Shown here piece after piece: positions 46,291-57,262 of a stretch of DNA of 64,000 nucleotides. Origin of the DNA: Chrysaora quinquecirrha (taxonomy: Eukaryota; Cnidaria; Scyphozoa; Semaeostomeae; Pelagiidae); assembly GCA_014526335.1 (NCBI GenBank), contig JACTAT010000014.1, positions 3,092,840-3,156,839 of the forward strand, read 5' to 3'. How positions within the stretch are numbered: the first letter of the stretch is position 1; every line of letters begins with the position of its first letter. The translations under genes and the position numbers were made by a program. The notes below the pieces were generated by a model, which had not been told where the DNA came from, searched no databases, and saw only the letters and a program-made list of their open reading frames with translations.

Positions 46291-46303
46291 GTAACAAAGC
46301 AAC
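46291..46303. promoter_or_regulatory. Degenerate X-box-like site upstream of IFT43
   Basis: GTAACAAAGCAAC, about 190 bp before the proposed ATG. One half (AGCAAC) is perfect, the other has a mismatch. Position suits ciliary promoters; weak on its own. Confidence 0.25.
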
Positions 46304-47299
46304 AGTATTTTTACTGCTTTTTTTTAATTGGGATCTAAAAGCAATTACTGGTGAGTCCATTTTAGTACCTTCTTCATTCTGTTTTCAAACTTGAGGCATG
46401 TGAAGGCAGCAAGTAAGAAGCTGTGGCAATTTGGTGCAATCATGACTATGGTGCAATAAAGTTGCGTAACGGAGACGCTGAGGGCCCGTAGGATTTTAGT
46501 AAGATGGACCGTTATGCAGGAACGGCAAAGCAAAGTGAGACCTACGGAGGAAGGGGGCTTGCAATAGTGGGAAAATTTGCTAAACGTGCCCTTTAGAACA
46601 TTGAAAAACGCACATTATGTGTCCCTTAGTTGGTGGTTGTTTGTGGGATGGCCTTAGAAAGATTTTAAAAGCATAGTTTGAGTGTGGCAATAAAGCACAC
46701 AACGTGAAAAACTTGTCGGCTGCCCCCTTTGGTTGGCGGGCTCTTAGTTCTTGAAATAAGGGAGCTTCAACTGCGTTACGCCACTGGTGCAATCGCAGAG
46801 TATTAAAAATGTTTTGGCAGAAAAGGCTTAAAACGAGGATGTTTTCGAACAAGCAAATTGAACTGCTTACAGAAAGACAACTTAGATTTCCCGGTCACCC
46901 TCGGTCTACATCATTAGATAAGAAAGTCTTGAGAAGTTTTTATACTAGGAGGAAAAATGGAAGGAACAAGGGCTACACATTGGCAAAGAAACATGCACCA
47001 AGACAATGTAGTGATAGTAGCTGACAATGGCTTTAGAAAATGGAAGTTTATTCATCTTGCTAAAGATTGGCAAAGGTTTAAAAACATGGTCGGCAACGTC
47101 AGAATATGACATGGCAGAGGAGCCATTCTGTACACAATAGAAAACGGACAACACCAATTTACGTTCTTCTGCAAACACTATCTTAGAAACCTGGGGTAGA
47201 TTGAACTGAGATCTTTAGTGGTTTGGATAATGGCTATGCTTTGATGTAAATAACAGGATCTTTTGCAGCTACCTGTTGTCAAAATTGAACAACAATTGC

Positions 47300-47480
47300 A
47301 TTCTTTGGTGGTTTTGCCTATTGGTCAAGGTGCTACCCTCACTATGGTAAGGTCATGGATTCGAATTTTGTTACGACCATTTCTTCACAAGCCCAGAGTC
47401 AACTCAGCTGTCCATCCTTCCCAGGTTGGTAAATGAGTACCCAGGGTATTCGTTTTAGAATATCATTCTTGGGGTACAAT
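47300..47480 (+). mobile_element. tRNA-derived SINE (family S2)
   Basis: tRNA-like head with B box GGATTCGAATT near 47357, then CAGCTGTCCATCCTTCCCAG and GGTAAATGAGTACCCAGGG, a body widely seen in invertebrate SINEs. Upstream of IFT43. Confidence 0.6.
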
Positions 47481-47934
47481 CTGCAAGTCCATTTCACTTT
47501 ATTCCATTTCATTTCTGCATGCCAAAAAATTTGAGCCTGCATTACCTGCACTGCCTGATTGCTTTCTTGCTACTATGAGAAATCTTGAGAGAATTATATG
47601 AGAAATGTCTTCAACCTGCATAACTTTGCTTTGTTTACTAATGCTTTTCCAACTGAGCTATCTGGGGACCAGCTTTCCACATGCTCTAGTCACACCAGTT
47701 CCTCAAACTAATAATCTTTATCAGTGCATGCAAGAAGACAATTGCAACATAATTGTCATCTAAAAATGCTGCAAAAGCAGCCTGTTTCATGTACAGGTAA
47801 AGCTAAAAACAAGGTGAAGCCATAAGTGTGGCCATTGACAAGAAAACAGCTAAAAGCCCAAATTTCAATACTAAACAGAGCAGTGGTGGAAATTTAACAT
47901 TCTGACAGGTGGTGCCAAGGGGCCTAAGTTAAAT

Positions 47935-48200
47935 GGTCTCTGTGGTGCAGTGGTTTGGGTGCAGGACTGCAGGACTGACACAACAAAAGGGTTTAAGCCA
48001 CTGCCTTTCCATTTGTGTTGCAGAGATAACAACCTTAAGAAAGATGTTACCATTAATGTGTCTCTCTGCACACAGGTGTATAAATGGGTACCTGGTCGGC
48101 AGTCATAAGCCCTGTGTATTGCTATATGCATGATGCATCCAGACTAAGGGTAGAGTGTAAAGACAACTGAGTAGCCCTAGGCTAGAAGTAGACTAAAAAT
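47935..48200 (+). mobile_element. tRNA-derived SINE (family S3)
   Basis: Head GGTCTCTGTGGTGCAGTGG with a degenerate B box GGGTTTAAGCCAC, then ATAAATGGGTACCTGGTCGG and a downstream body. Promoter boxes are worn. Confidence 0.6.
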
Positions 48201-51200
48201 GGCAAGTTGCTTCACTTTAAGTCTCCAACAATGCCCAAGAAATGTGTTATTTTAAACAATGTGGACTATTGTACACACCTGGAGTCCCTGGACTTCAGTC
48301 CCATTCTCTGGCTCGCTTGCTTCTATTGTATCAGAACTATCAGAAAAGGCACTTTTTCCTGCTCCAAACTTGAAGCCACTTCTTCTTCCTTGCTTTGCTT
48401 CCTAACAATTGAAAACAAGAAGCTTAAAAAAAACAGATTTCATTCTCAGCTAGATGTGGGACTTGTTTAACAAACTTAAGGGTGAACAGGTAGATCTGCA
48501 AATTAGGCCAAGGATTTGGGAAGGTATCCAGCTGGTGTAGACCTGCTGCTAGTGACATATTACCTGAAATATTAGCTTCAGGAAAAATCTGTTTTTCTGA
48601 CCTGTTTTTCTGACCACACTAGGACCACTATGACAATATAATGAAGTACATCCCCCTGGTCAAGCTTTCAAAGGCCAGGTTGGAAAACATGTAAGTTTCT
48701 GCCAAAGCATCAATGCAAGCAGATTGGGAAAACAATAGTCTAATTAATGTGGCAATAGATCAAACAATAGGAGAGGTGCAAGGGTCATTGCAAGTGGGAG
48801 CAAGTTTTCCAACCAGGTTCAAAGGGAATAGCTTAAGCAAGAGCATTGGAGCCTTAGCACTGTCATATGTGGAGCCCTGCAAACTACCTATTAGGGCATC
48901 AGGGTTAGGGTTAAGGAGAATAAGGTTCATGTGTAATGGATGTTGATTTCCAAAACAATAGTTATGTGTTATTTTCCACAAAGGTTGCAAGGCATTAATC
49001 CCCACCCCTGAGTAGGTATAGGGAAACCTCATACCAAATTTTCCAGGGAAAAGGTCCTGAAAGCATTGCAACGAAAGGACTCTTGTATGCAACTGCAATA
49101 CTTTCAATAATAGGAGTGGTTCAGGGTGTACAATGTTTGTTTCAATTCTTCAATGTTTGCCAAACTGTTTAAATTGGTTTTATACACCAATACATTTGAA
49201 GAAAATCAAATTAAATGTGCCTCCATACATATCTCTGAACCTAGATTAGACCCAAAACGTGACCCAACATCTGTCAAAATCTCAACGCAGGACAGATATT
49301 GCAACTTGCAACTTGATGACTTTTGACTTACCCGCTGTACATTGAAGTTGTCCATTATTACTTGTTTGATGCTCTGGCTCGCTTCTTATTGGGCCTAACT
49401 AAACCCAGACAAGACAGGGCGCCTTTTTTGCCTCCTTGTTTGGAACAGAACAAGGATAGAAATAAGGCAAGTGAGTACTTTAAATCTTTCACAACAGATG
49501 AATTGACATCATTTTCTCGCAAAATCTTAATTTATTTCACAGTTCAAATAGATTTATTATTTATACCTGTCTCCTGTTTACAAGTTTGTTTGTGATCTCT
49601 AATCATTTGGCTTGGTTTGGTTGCTTTGCTGTCCGCGCAAGCGCTATGATGCTAGTCCCTCCCGCTTTTCTGCACTTAACCGTTAGATTTGGCGGGAACT
49701 GCATCTGGCGGGGTCCTCGAACCCCTCGTCCTCGAACGCCTCTGCTTGCACGACAAACATCTGGCAATCAAACAAAGTTAGAGGCACCTTCGTGCATTCC
49801 TTAGTGAGCTCTGAACTGGAGATGTGGACATGCTGTGCACTGTCACCACACTGGAATCTAGGCCCTTGACGCCACAGATCTGTGGCGGACAGAAGCCAAT
49901 AAAACAATAGAGATAACAATAGAACAATAGAAATTGGCGCAAATATGTGGCGTCTGGCGCACGCCAATTCCACCAAGGTGCACTGATGAACTTTAGATCT
50001 GACGAGGATTTAGACATCTGACGCATTAAGCGCAAATGAACCTTTGCACAAGTACTTTAAGTAGTAATACCTCCCACCTTTGTAACGCAGAGATTGCAAA
50101 GAATATCCATAATAACGGGAAAACCAGCAGCTTGTACCCATAGGGTTTCATGCTTTGACCTTGTCAGGAGCACTGTGGTTTTCTATCATAACTACCCTGA
50201 CCAGCATCCTATCCTTAAATATCTTAAAATATTATTGCAGGACAAAAAAACAATAGAATTACTTTCAATCAATCAAATAGAAATCAAACAATACATGTAA
50301 AAAAATCTAACAAAATGAAATATATATATTAATTATTACAAAATTAATCACAAAGAAAATTCAGTTAAGAAATTACACTACTAATTAAAACAAATCTGCA
50401 TTAATAAAAAATATTAGATCTATCTCTTTTCCTACTAAAAACATTATAACCAAATTGATTAATTAATTTACTTGCTAATTCATACAATAAATTGTCTTGC
50501 TAAGCTAATTAACATGTAATGTTAGATTACTTTTGTCAAAAACCATTTTAGAAATAAAAGTAAAAAATTTTTTTCAAAATAACAATACAGTATTACGCCT
50601 GAGTATAAAGAAATTGAAAACTTAAGTAGAAAATCTAAAACGGAAAGAAAACTGTGTTGTCAAGTAGGGGCAAGGACAATTGGCCTAGGTAAAAGAAAAT
50701 TGGCCCAGGAGCCCCTTTATGTGACAATGATAAAACTTTGCCCTAACTTCCCTTACATAAATGCTGACTAATTATAACTAATTTAATAACATGTTTATAT
50801 TACTAAGCTTTTGTTAGATATTTTCAAGTAATGAAAATGTTTCCTGAATACTATTGCTATTTTTGGAGGGAAAGTTTTATCCAAATTACGAATTTGAAAC
50901 TATTCTTTCCTTTTTGCCTAAACAAATCTGCTTCTTGGAAAATTTCGTATTCCAAAAGTTTATCAAATGAAATTTTAAATAGTAAGTGTGTAGCATATGT
51001 ATACTATCAATGCATTTCTATCCAAAAATAAGGTTGAAGAACAATATTAAAGGTACTAGCAACTATGGCATCTAGAAGCCTACTATGATGCAAGCCAGCT
51101 TTGTCAAATCTATTGAACAAATCAGTTGAGTATAATAGGCTTTACACGAAATCCCCGATTTCAAAGCTTAAAAATGCTGCCCGTTGGGGGTAGCATATGA

Positions 51201-51245
51201 CATGTATGTGATTATGAGCATAGCCATGTAGTATTTTCTTAAGCA

Positions 51246-51892
51246 CTAAACCTCTGCATTAACTTGAACAAGATCAGCAGATAGAGTCCATAACTTCTGT
51301 GCGATTTCCCTATCCATTGACTCTTGAGAACTATCCACAGACATGCGTTTTCGGAAGTACTTTCCACTTACAGCAGCCAGCATCTCATCAGCTGCAACAA
51401 ATACCACATCATCTGCACCTTCCCCAGTTGAAAGGGAAAGAGGCAAGCATCTACAGATGCCTCTAAAGCAGCAAATAAACAGGATTCTAAAAAACAGATT
51501 GTGTCGCAAGAAACCAGTTTGAGGCATAAAACCAGGTGCGACACAGTTGCACGTCACTCCAGATCCATGAAGACGCCGAGCAAGCTCATAACTGAACAGC
51601 ACATTAGCTAACTTTGAGTTTCTATATGCAAGAACAGCATCAAAAGTTCCTGGTGCAAGCAGCTGTAAGTTTTCAAAGTCAATATGAGCAGGTGGGTTTT
51701 TAGGACCCCTGCTCTCAGGATTATGAGAATCTGAGGACACAATGATAATCCGAGCATCAGGAGAGCATTTCTTTAGGTCTTCAAGCAATAATAATGTTAG
51801 CAGGAAATGGCCAAGGTGGTTGACACCAAATGTGATTTCAAAACCATCTTCAGTGAAGGTTGGAGATCTGTTTCTCGTGCTGACAATCATTC
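51246..51892 (-). CDS. SDR exon 2 (catalytic half)
   Basis: Begins after TTGCAG, carries the Ser-Tyr-Lys catalytic residues and the hydrophobic stretch at residues 291-315, and ends with TAG after NAEV. Confidence 0.92.
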
Positions 51893-52570
51893 CTGCAATA
51901 GAAATGAAAAAAGTCAGTCAATACTAGAAGTAAGAGTTAATGTTTATATGCATTGACATTGCTTGTCTTGGGTGCCTATGGAATCCAGGTCTTCTCTTCT
52001 AGTAATCACCCATTCTAAACCTAAACAAATTCATAAACATGGCCTATAAAACCAAAATAAAAGTTATCACAACAATATAATTAGGCCTTTACCAGCGTTG
52101 TTGATAAGTACATTCAGTCGTTTTCCAGTTTTGTGAAAATTATCAACGAAATTTCTGACGGATTTGAGAGATGCAAGATCTAGCTGCATAAATGAGACTT
52201 CGCATTCAGGTATCTGCTGCTGAATTCGAGCGACGGCTGCGTTCCCGCGGTGAGCATCTCGGCATGCAAGTATGACTTCGTAATCGAGAGCAGTCATCTT
52301 TAGCGCAGTTTCGAATCCTACTCCCGAGTTTGCTCCTGTTACAATGCATACTTTTTGAGGTTCGACAGTTACATCATCTAGTGTTGTACCTCGATCTCTT
52401 CTTAGCAGTGCCGTGTCCTGCATATTACAGCTTTTCTCTGTTCGCCTGCCCTGTAAATTAACAGGCCAACTGCTGCCACTACTTTGGAATGGGACCACTT
52501 GAAAATGCAAATGAAAAAAATGGCCCCGCCTTGTCAAAACATCAATCTCGTTCCCGCGGTCTTTTCCCAT
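51246..52570 (-). CDS. Short-chain dehydrogenase/reductase, WWOX/retinol-dehydrogenase-like
   Basis: Two exons, 52570-52093 and 51892-51246, joined in phase across a GT-AG intron (G|GA, Gly160), give 374 residues. An NAD(P)-binding Rossmann fold is seen: TGANSGVG at 78-85, DLASLKSV near 131-138, NNAG at 157-160. The catalytic set follows: Ser212/Ser213 in IIIVSSDSH, and YRNSK with Tyr249 and Lys253. The C-terminal half (VNHLGHF, CVAPGF, and the end EIAQKLWTLSADLVQ) resembles the oxidoreductase part of WWOX and related RDH/DHRS proteins, but no WW domains are present. These enzymes reduce or oxidise retinoids, steroids or other carbonyls; the substrate cannot be told here. The ATG at 52570 is the first after an in-frame TAA; Met50 is an alternative start. 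The neighbour on the 3' side is the start of IFT43, about 5 kb away. Confidence 0.93.
52093..52570 (-). CDS. SDR exon 1 (cofactor-binding half)
   Basis: 159 codons plus one base, ending NVLINNA then G before a GTAAAG donor. It holds the dinucleotide-binding TGxxxGxG motif. The first ~60 residues are not recognisable as a domain. Confidence 0.92.
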
Positions 52571-53091
52571 ACGAGGTTACGAAAAAGCGTCACCCACAGT
52601 GGAAAAGTGGGGACGAGATGTCGAGATGTCTCATAAAGAGGTGGAGACCTTTAATTGTATGGAGCGGAGCAGCGCAATGTTTTTTTACCCCGACGCCACT
52701 CCATACCAATTGAAGTGTTATATGGGGGTGTGGCTGCGGGGAATGAAGCACCTAAGGATCAAAAATCTGCTATTTCTCGGCAGATCTGACCTGTCATTTT
52801 AACTGCTTGATCGGCAGACCGGTAATGCAATAAAATCTCACTCGCCCATAACGCTTGACACCCCCAAACAAAATTGTCTAGTACTGCCCCTTGATCTCTC
52901 GCACACACAAAGGCGCATTAACGTCAAACACCGGGAGGGTGTAACCATCCCTATGGGTGAGTGGGAGCATTTCTGGGAGCAGACAGCAGCTTGGTCTTCT
53001 AGAAGAAACTAGGGGGTAAGGGGGAAGGCATCAACATTGATTTTTTCTCTTTCATGTTCATTTTCCAAAATTAGCTTGTTTATAAATCAAA

Positions 53092-54096
53092 CTACTCAAA
53101 CTCTTCAATAGATTTATTCAGTCTTTCCAAAAAAATTTTCCCGCAAGTTGTAGCAGAGTACTTCCCATCTGGACTCGAACCGAAAATCGGTTCGATGACG
53201 CAGTCGACGTTCGGTTCGTAAAAGAATGGCACTGAAAATCTCTCCGTTTCCCCAGTGAGCACAACCCGGTGCAGCGTGGCTTTGAACTTTCCATTTGTCC
53301 AACGCTCAAGAATCTGTCCGAGATTCACGATTAGGTGACCGGGTGGTGGTGGTTCAATGTCAAGCCAGATGCGGTCATTATATTTGACGGACTTATCAGG
53401 GCATATTTGTAGTCCGGAATTTCCATCACCCAACAGTAACGTAAACATACCACCGTCCGAATGCGGTTTTATGCCGAAGATGCCCTTTTCTTCATTAGAT
53501 TGTGACGCAGAATAATGTACGAGCCCGAGCAGCCAGGATTCTTTGTCAAAGTATCCAGGTTTTTCAAAAAATGCCCGGTCTAATCCTAAAGCAACAGCAA
53601 ACAACTGTCGCAGGGTACAGGAGATTTCCAGCAGCGAGTCACAATATGTTTTAATCACACTTCCCCATCCGGTCAGTACAGTTTCTTCCGGCCAAGGAGT
53701 CATGCCACTCCCGGAGTAGCCAACAGAGGTGACAAGACTCTTAGAGACATCCGGACCCATATTGAAACTTTCTCTGGTGTCCAAAGCAAAATTTGGGTCT
53801 TCTGAAAACCCTCGATAGCCAGCTCCAGTTCCTGGGATGCATTTCCCATTGATGCGAAACTGAGTTAATTCGTTATTGTCTAGCTTTTGTTTTTCTTTCA
53901 AGGGCAATTCGAAGAACCGTTTTGCTGCTTCAAGAACATTAGGCATCTGTTTTTCGACATTCTCAGGAACTTTAACAAGAAAAAATCCACTATTTTCGCA
54001 CTCATTCCTTATTAAAACAGCAGCTTCTTCAAATTTACCAGGGCTGGTTAATGTTGTGAAGTCCACTGTTTTGATGTCTAGCTTCCTGTTTACCAT
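53092..54096 (-). CDS. Fe(II)/2-oxoglutarate dioxygenase, isopenicillin-N-synthase-like, intronless
   Basis: One uninterrupted frame of 334 residues. An N-terminal DIOX_N-like region (about 8-120, with GFFLVKVP, AAKRFFELPLKEK and GAGYRGF) precedes a double-stranded beta-helix. Iron ligands are His212 and Asp214 (KPHSDGGMFTLLL) and His276 (KATLHRVV). Arg286 and Ser288 in ERFSVPFF form the RxS motif that binds 2-oxoglutarate. Length and layout match the plant/fungal/bacterial IPNS-like family that oxidises small molecules; the substrate is unknown. An in-frame TGA lies seven codons before the ATG, which fixes the start. A TTTTGCAG just upstream of the ATG could be an acceptor for an untranslated first exon. 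The intron-free coding region contrasts with the eleven-exon TATDN1 gene and seven-exon IFT43 nearby. Confidence 0.94.
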   Translation of the reverse strand: MVNRKLDIKTVDFTTLTSPGKFEEAAVLIRNECENSGFFLVKVPENVEKQMPNVLEAAKRFFELPLKEKQKLDNNELTQFRINGKCIPGTGAGYRGFSEDPNFALDTRESFNMGPDVSKSLVTSVGYSGSGMTPWPEETVLTGWGSVIKTYCDSLLEISCTLRQLFAVALGLDRAFFEKPGYFDKESWLLGLVHYSASQSNEEKGIFGIKPHSDGGMFTLLLGDGNSGLQICPDKSVKYNDRIWLDIEPPPPGHLIVNLGQILERWTNGKFKATLHRVVLTGETERFSVPFFYEPNVDCVIEPIFGSSPDGKYSATTCGKIFLERLNKSIEEFE

Positions 54097-54848
54097 TGCT
54101 GCACTGCAAAATCCTCAGCATCAGAAAGCATAAAAAGTGGTTTGGGGCCTAGGCCTCGTGATTCTGCCTACGTCACGATGTGGTCGAAAATCTGTTAAAA
54201 ATCTGCGCCGCGCCAAGATTGCCAGAGCTGTAGCCTTTCTTGAATCTCTTAATTCTTGTCGGTTTTAAATATTTTTTAACGAACAAAAAAATCAGTTAAG
54301 GGTCATAATAGATCACTATCAACCCGCCATTGCGTGATCACGTGTTACTCTGTTCTTTGACATTCTTACCATCGCCATTCGTATTCATTGTTACCATGGA
54401 ACATGACTATACCAACATCTGGCGTTCGAAAAAGGGGCCATTTTGGCAATGGCATTACCGGATTACCAAAACCCGGGGGGACTCTTAAATATTTGGGTAG
54501 TGGGGATGTGCGGCCAAAATGGGTTACTTTTTCCTTGGTTTTACCTGAGAATTGGTTTGCTTTTTGGTTTTTTTTAACTGACAATGGATGTGTTTTTCAA
54601 ATAAGTTCACCAAAGAATTGGTAATTTTCTAATTAATCTGCTTCAAACGACCAATCCGTGAGCAAAACGGGAAATGCGAACCCATTTGTAAGCATTTCGC
54701 TAAATAACAGAGTATTGTGGAGACACTCAGACGGAACACTCATCCATATGAGCTGCACGTCTAGCATTACTACAGAATGAAGCAGGACCCTGGGTTGAAA
54801 CTCACAAAAGGAGTGGCTTAAGCTGGAGCATAGCCTCAGCATTATAAT
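54097..54848. other. Upstream region of the dioxygenase gene
   Basis: About 750 bp between the dioxygenase start and the LINE. Probably contains the dioxygenase promoter; no clear TATA box, no repeat and no credible coding frame seen. Confidence 0.4.
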
Positions 54849-56846
54849 TTGTTGAGCCCTTTGTCCTACACTTTATTCCCGGCAGAACGCTATAATGTAG
54901 GATTTCTAAAATCTGGAAAAGCGGCAGGCCTTGATATGCTGAATGCTGAACTCTTAAAAAATTTGAATGGAAGATTCGTTTCTGTTTTTGTAAAACTTTT
55001 CAATAAAATACTGAAATCGGGTCAATTTCCAGAGGAATGGTCAGTAGGCATAATCGTCCTTCTCTATAAAGGGGGTGATAAAAGCAGCCTAGATAATTAT
55101 AGGGGAATAACTTTATTGAGCATTTTTGGAAAACTGTTTCTTGGTACACTATTAGATAGATTAAACAAAGTCGTTAATCAGTTTAATATTCTTTGCGAGA
55201 ATCAGGTTGCTTACAGGAAAGGGTATCAAACTTCCGATCACATTTTTACGCTTCGTTCTATAATTGAATATTCATTTCAACGTAAAGGCACTCTGTATCT
55301 CTGTTTCGTTGATTTTAGAAAAGCTTTTGACTCGGTAAACCACAAAGAATTATTGCATAAGCTTGTAACCTATGGTATTAAGGGAAAATTCTTAGACATA
55401 ATAACTTCGTTGTATTCAAAAGTAAAATCTTGTGTTAGAGGGAAGGACAGTCTATCTGACCTATTCCCATGTTCTCGTGGTGTAAGACAGGGATGCGTCT
55501 TAAGCCCAATACTTTTTTGCTCTTTTCCTAAACGACCTAAATAATCTAATTAAGAATTCTTGCTCTGGTGTTCCTTTGAATGAGGAAACAATACATTCCC
55601 TCCTTTATGCTGATGACCTAGTTTTGATTGCTACATCTCCTGTTGATCTTCAGCTGCAACTTGATGCGCTTCATGCGTTTTCGAGTGCAGTTAACATGGA
55701 GGTTAATATGGATAAAACAAAAGTCATGGTCTTGAAAAATAAAAAACGTAAATCCAGAGCAAAACCTGAAAATGTCAAAGTATGGAAGATAGGTGGAAAA
55801 GCACTTAAAGAATGCGAGGATTACAAATACTTAGGAGTTACTATTAAATCTAATGGTAAATTTTCATTACACATAGATAAAGTGAAAGAAAAAGCACAGA
55901 AGTCCTATTTTTCTCTTTTATCTAAAAGCAGAGAATGGGGTGGTTTTCAACCCAGGCTATTTTTGTATCTTTTCGATCATACTATTATGCCAATTATGAC
56001 TTATGCATCAGAAGTCTGGGGAACATCCGATGTTGCAAAACTTGAACGACTGCATCTCTCTGCTTGTAAATATGCTTTAGGAGTAAAATCAAACACAAAC
56101 ACTGAAGCTGTTTATGCTGAGCTGGGTAGGATTTCTGTCAAGCAACATTTGCATGTAAATATTTTAAAATTTTATAATCGTCTTCTCCAGTTGGACAATA
56201 ATCGTTATTCGTATTTAGCTGTTAGTATGTTAATTAAAGATGCTGATGCAGGTTTTCCAAATTGGGTCTCAGAAGCTCGTTCCCTTCAAACCCTTTATAA
56301 TATCTTACCTTCAGATAAGCTGCCAATCATTAAGACTAAGGTCCGTGATCATTTTCAATCTTACGTAATGGATCAACTAAAGCAACATATAGCTGAAGAT
56401 AGAAAGTTAAAACATACGCCCTCTTTAAAACAACATTTAAGTTTGAGACTTATCTTGATATCATTCCTAGTTTTAAAATTAGAAGTGAATTGTCGAAGCT
56501 ACGTTTAAGTGCACATAACCTGAAAATTGAAACAGGAAGGTTTGGTGGTAAGAACAGATTACCCAGAGCAGAGAGGATCTGTGAATTTTGCAAAACATTA
56601 GGTGTTACTGTGTTAGAAGATGAACAACATTTTTTGCTAGCTTGTAAATTATTTTCTAATGAACGAGAAAGCCTGCTTAAGGTAGCAAAAGACTGCTGTC
56701 CATCGATTAATGAACTGAATGAAAGAAATTTGTTCGTTTGGTTAATGAGTCAAGAACACCCACAATGTTTAGTTGCGATAGCAAACTTTACAAGGCAATC
56801 TTGCAAAATAAGAGAACAATCTATTCAATCGCTTCACCCAAAGTAA
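54849..56846 (+). pseudogene. Reverse transcriptase ORF, broken by two frameshifts
   Basis: Three overlapping frames hold one degraded polyprotein. Frame one (to 55544) has RT fingers and palm: KAAGLD, NYRGITLLS, VDFRKAFDSVNH near 55310 and GVRQGCVLSP. One extra T in the T6 run at 55513-55518 breaks it. Frame two (55576-56508) has the catalytic YADD at about 55606-55617, then the thumb. A second shift lies near 56425-56440. Frame three, to 56846, holds the C-terminal CxxC...H...C knuckle (CEFC and HFLLAC, about 56580-56650). No endonuclease domain remains. The reading frame is otherwise nearly stop-free, so the insertion is fairly young. The first ~15 codons are probably flanking DNA. Confidence 0.9.
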
Positions 56847-57151
56847 TAGATTAATTAAATGGAAAACAATAACTGAAATACAATATTCCATCGCCGTTTT
56901 GATTCACTTCCGCTTTTGCCACGCCTTCCTTACTTCTTTTTTATCTTTTTTATGATTATGTAAAGAGACAATTAGTTTTTCGTTTAATTAATTCGAGCAC
57001 TCCTAGGTTAAATCATATTTTTGTAACTGTATTAGCTTAGTTTCTATTTTTGTATTAACACGTTGCTATTACCGCTGTAATTCTGTTAAAATTGTAAGTA
57101 GGTTAAGGGCCATCTCGGCCTAGAGACCTTGATTAAAAAAAAAAAAAAAAA
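54895..57151 (+). mobile_element. 5'-truncated non-LTR retrotransposon (LINE) with A-tail
   Basis: A 2.26-kb plus-strand element. It begins inside the reverse transcriptase domain (KSGKAAGLD), runs through a C-terminal zinc-knuckle region, has a ~290-bp 3'UTR, and ends in seventeen A at 57135-57151. The missing 5' part is typical of LINE integration. It lies between the dioxygenase promoter and the TATDN1 stop codon, antisense to both. A short match (TATAAT near 54890 and after the A-tract) may be a worn target duplication. The 5' border is uncertain by some tens of bases. Clade not assigned; the C-terminal Cys-His region resembles CR1/L2/jockey-like elements. Confidence 0.88.
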
Positions 57152-57165
57152 TATAATCGTATTCA

Positions 57166-57262
57166 TCATTTAAAAAACAACTTATCAGTATTTAGATACA
57201 TCGTATTTGCTAGTTCTTCAAGTGACTCTTCCCTCACTGCTGCCATAACTTCTAGAACTTGC
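57166..57262 (-). CDS. TATDN1: TATDN1 terminal exon
   Basis: 97 nt after TTGCAG, encoding [20 protein letters not shown] and ending LFFK-TGA. Only 14 bases separate the stop from the A-tract of a plus-strand LINE. Confidence 0.95.

Larger units (their letters stand above)
46102..51245. other. Intergenic region between IFT43 and the SDR gene
   Basis: Holds SINEs S2 and S3, an AT-rich stretch at 50290-50620 and a GC-richer patch at 49600-50040. The minus frame 49976-49683 (97 codons, Met start, hydrophobic residues 10-31) could be a small membrane protein but has no recognisable homology, and part of it is a repeated ATTGTT run. I see no convincing gene. Confidence 0.5.

Noticed and set aside
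48760..49107. 115-codon minus-strand frame upstream of IFT43
   Set aside because: No recognisable domain or splice context; likely chance or repeat.
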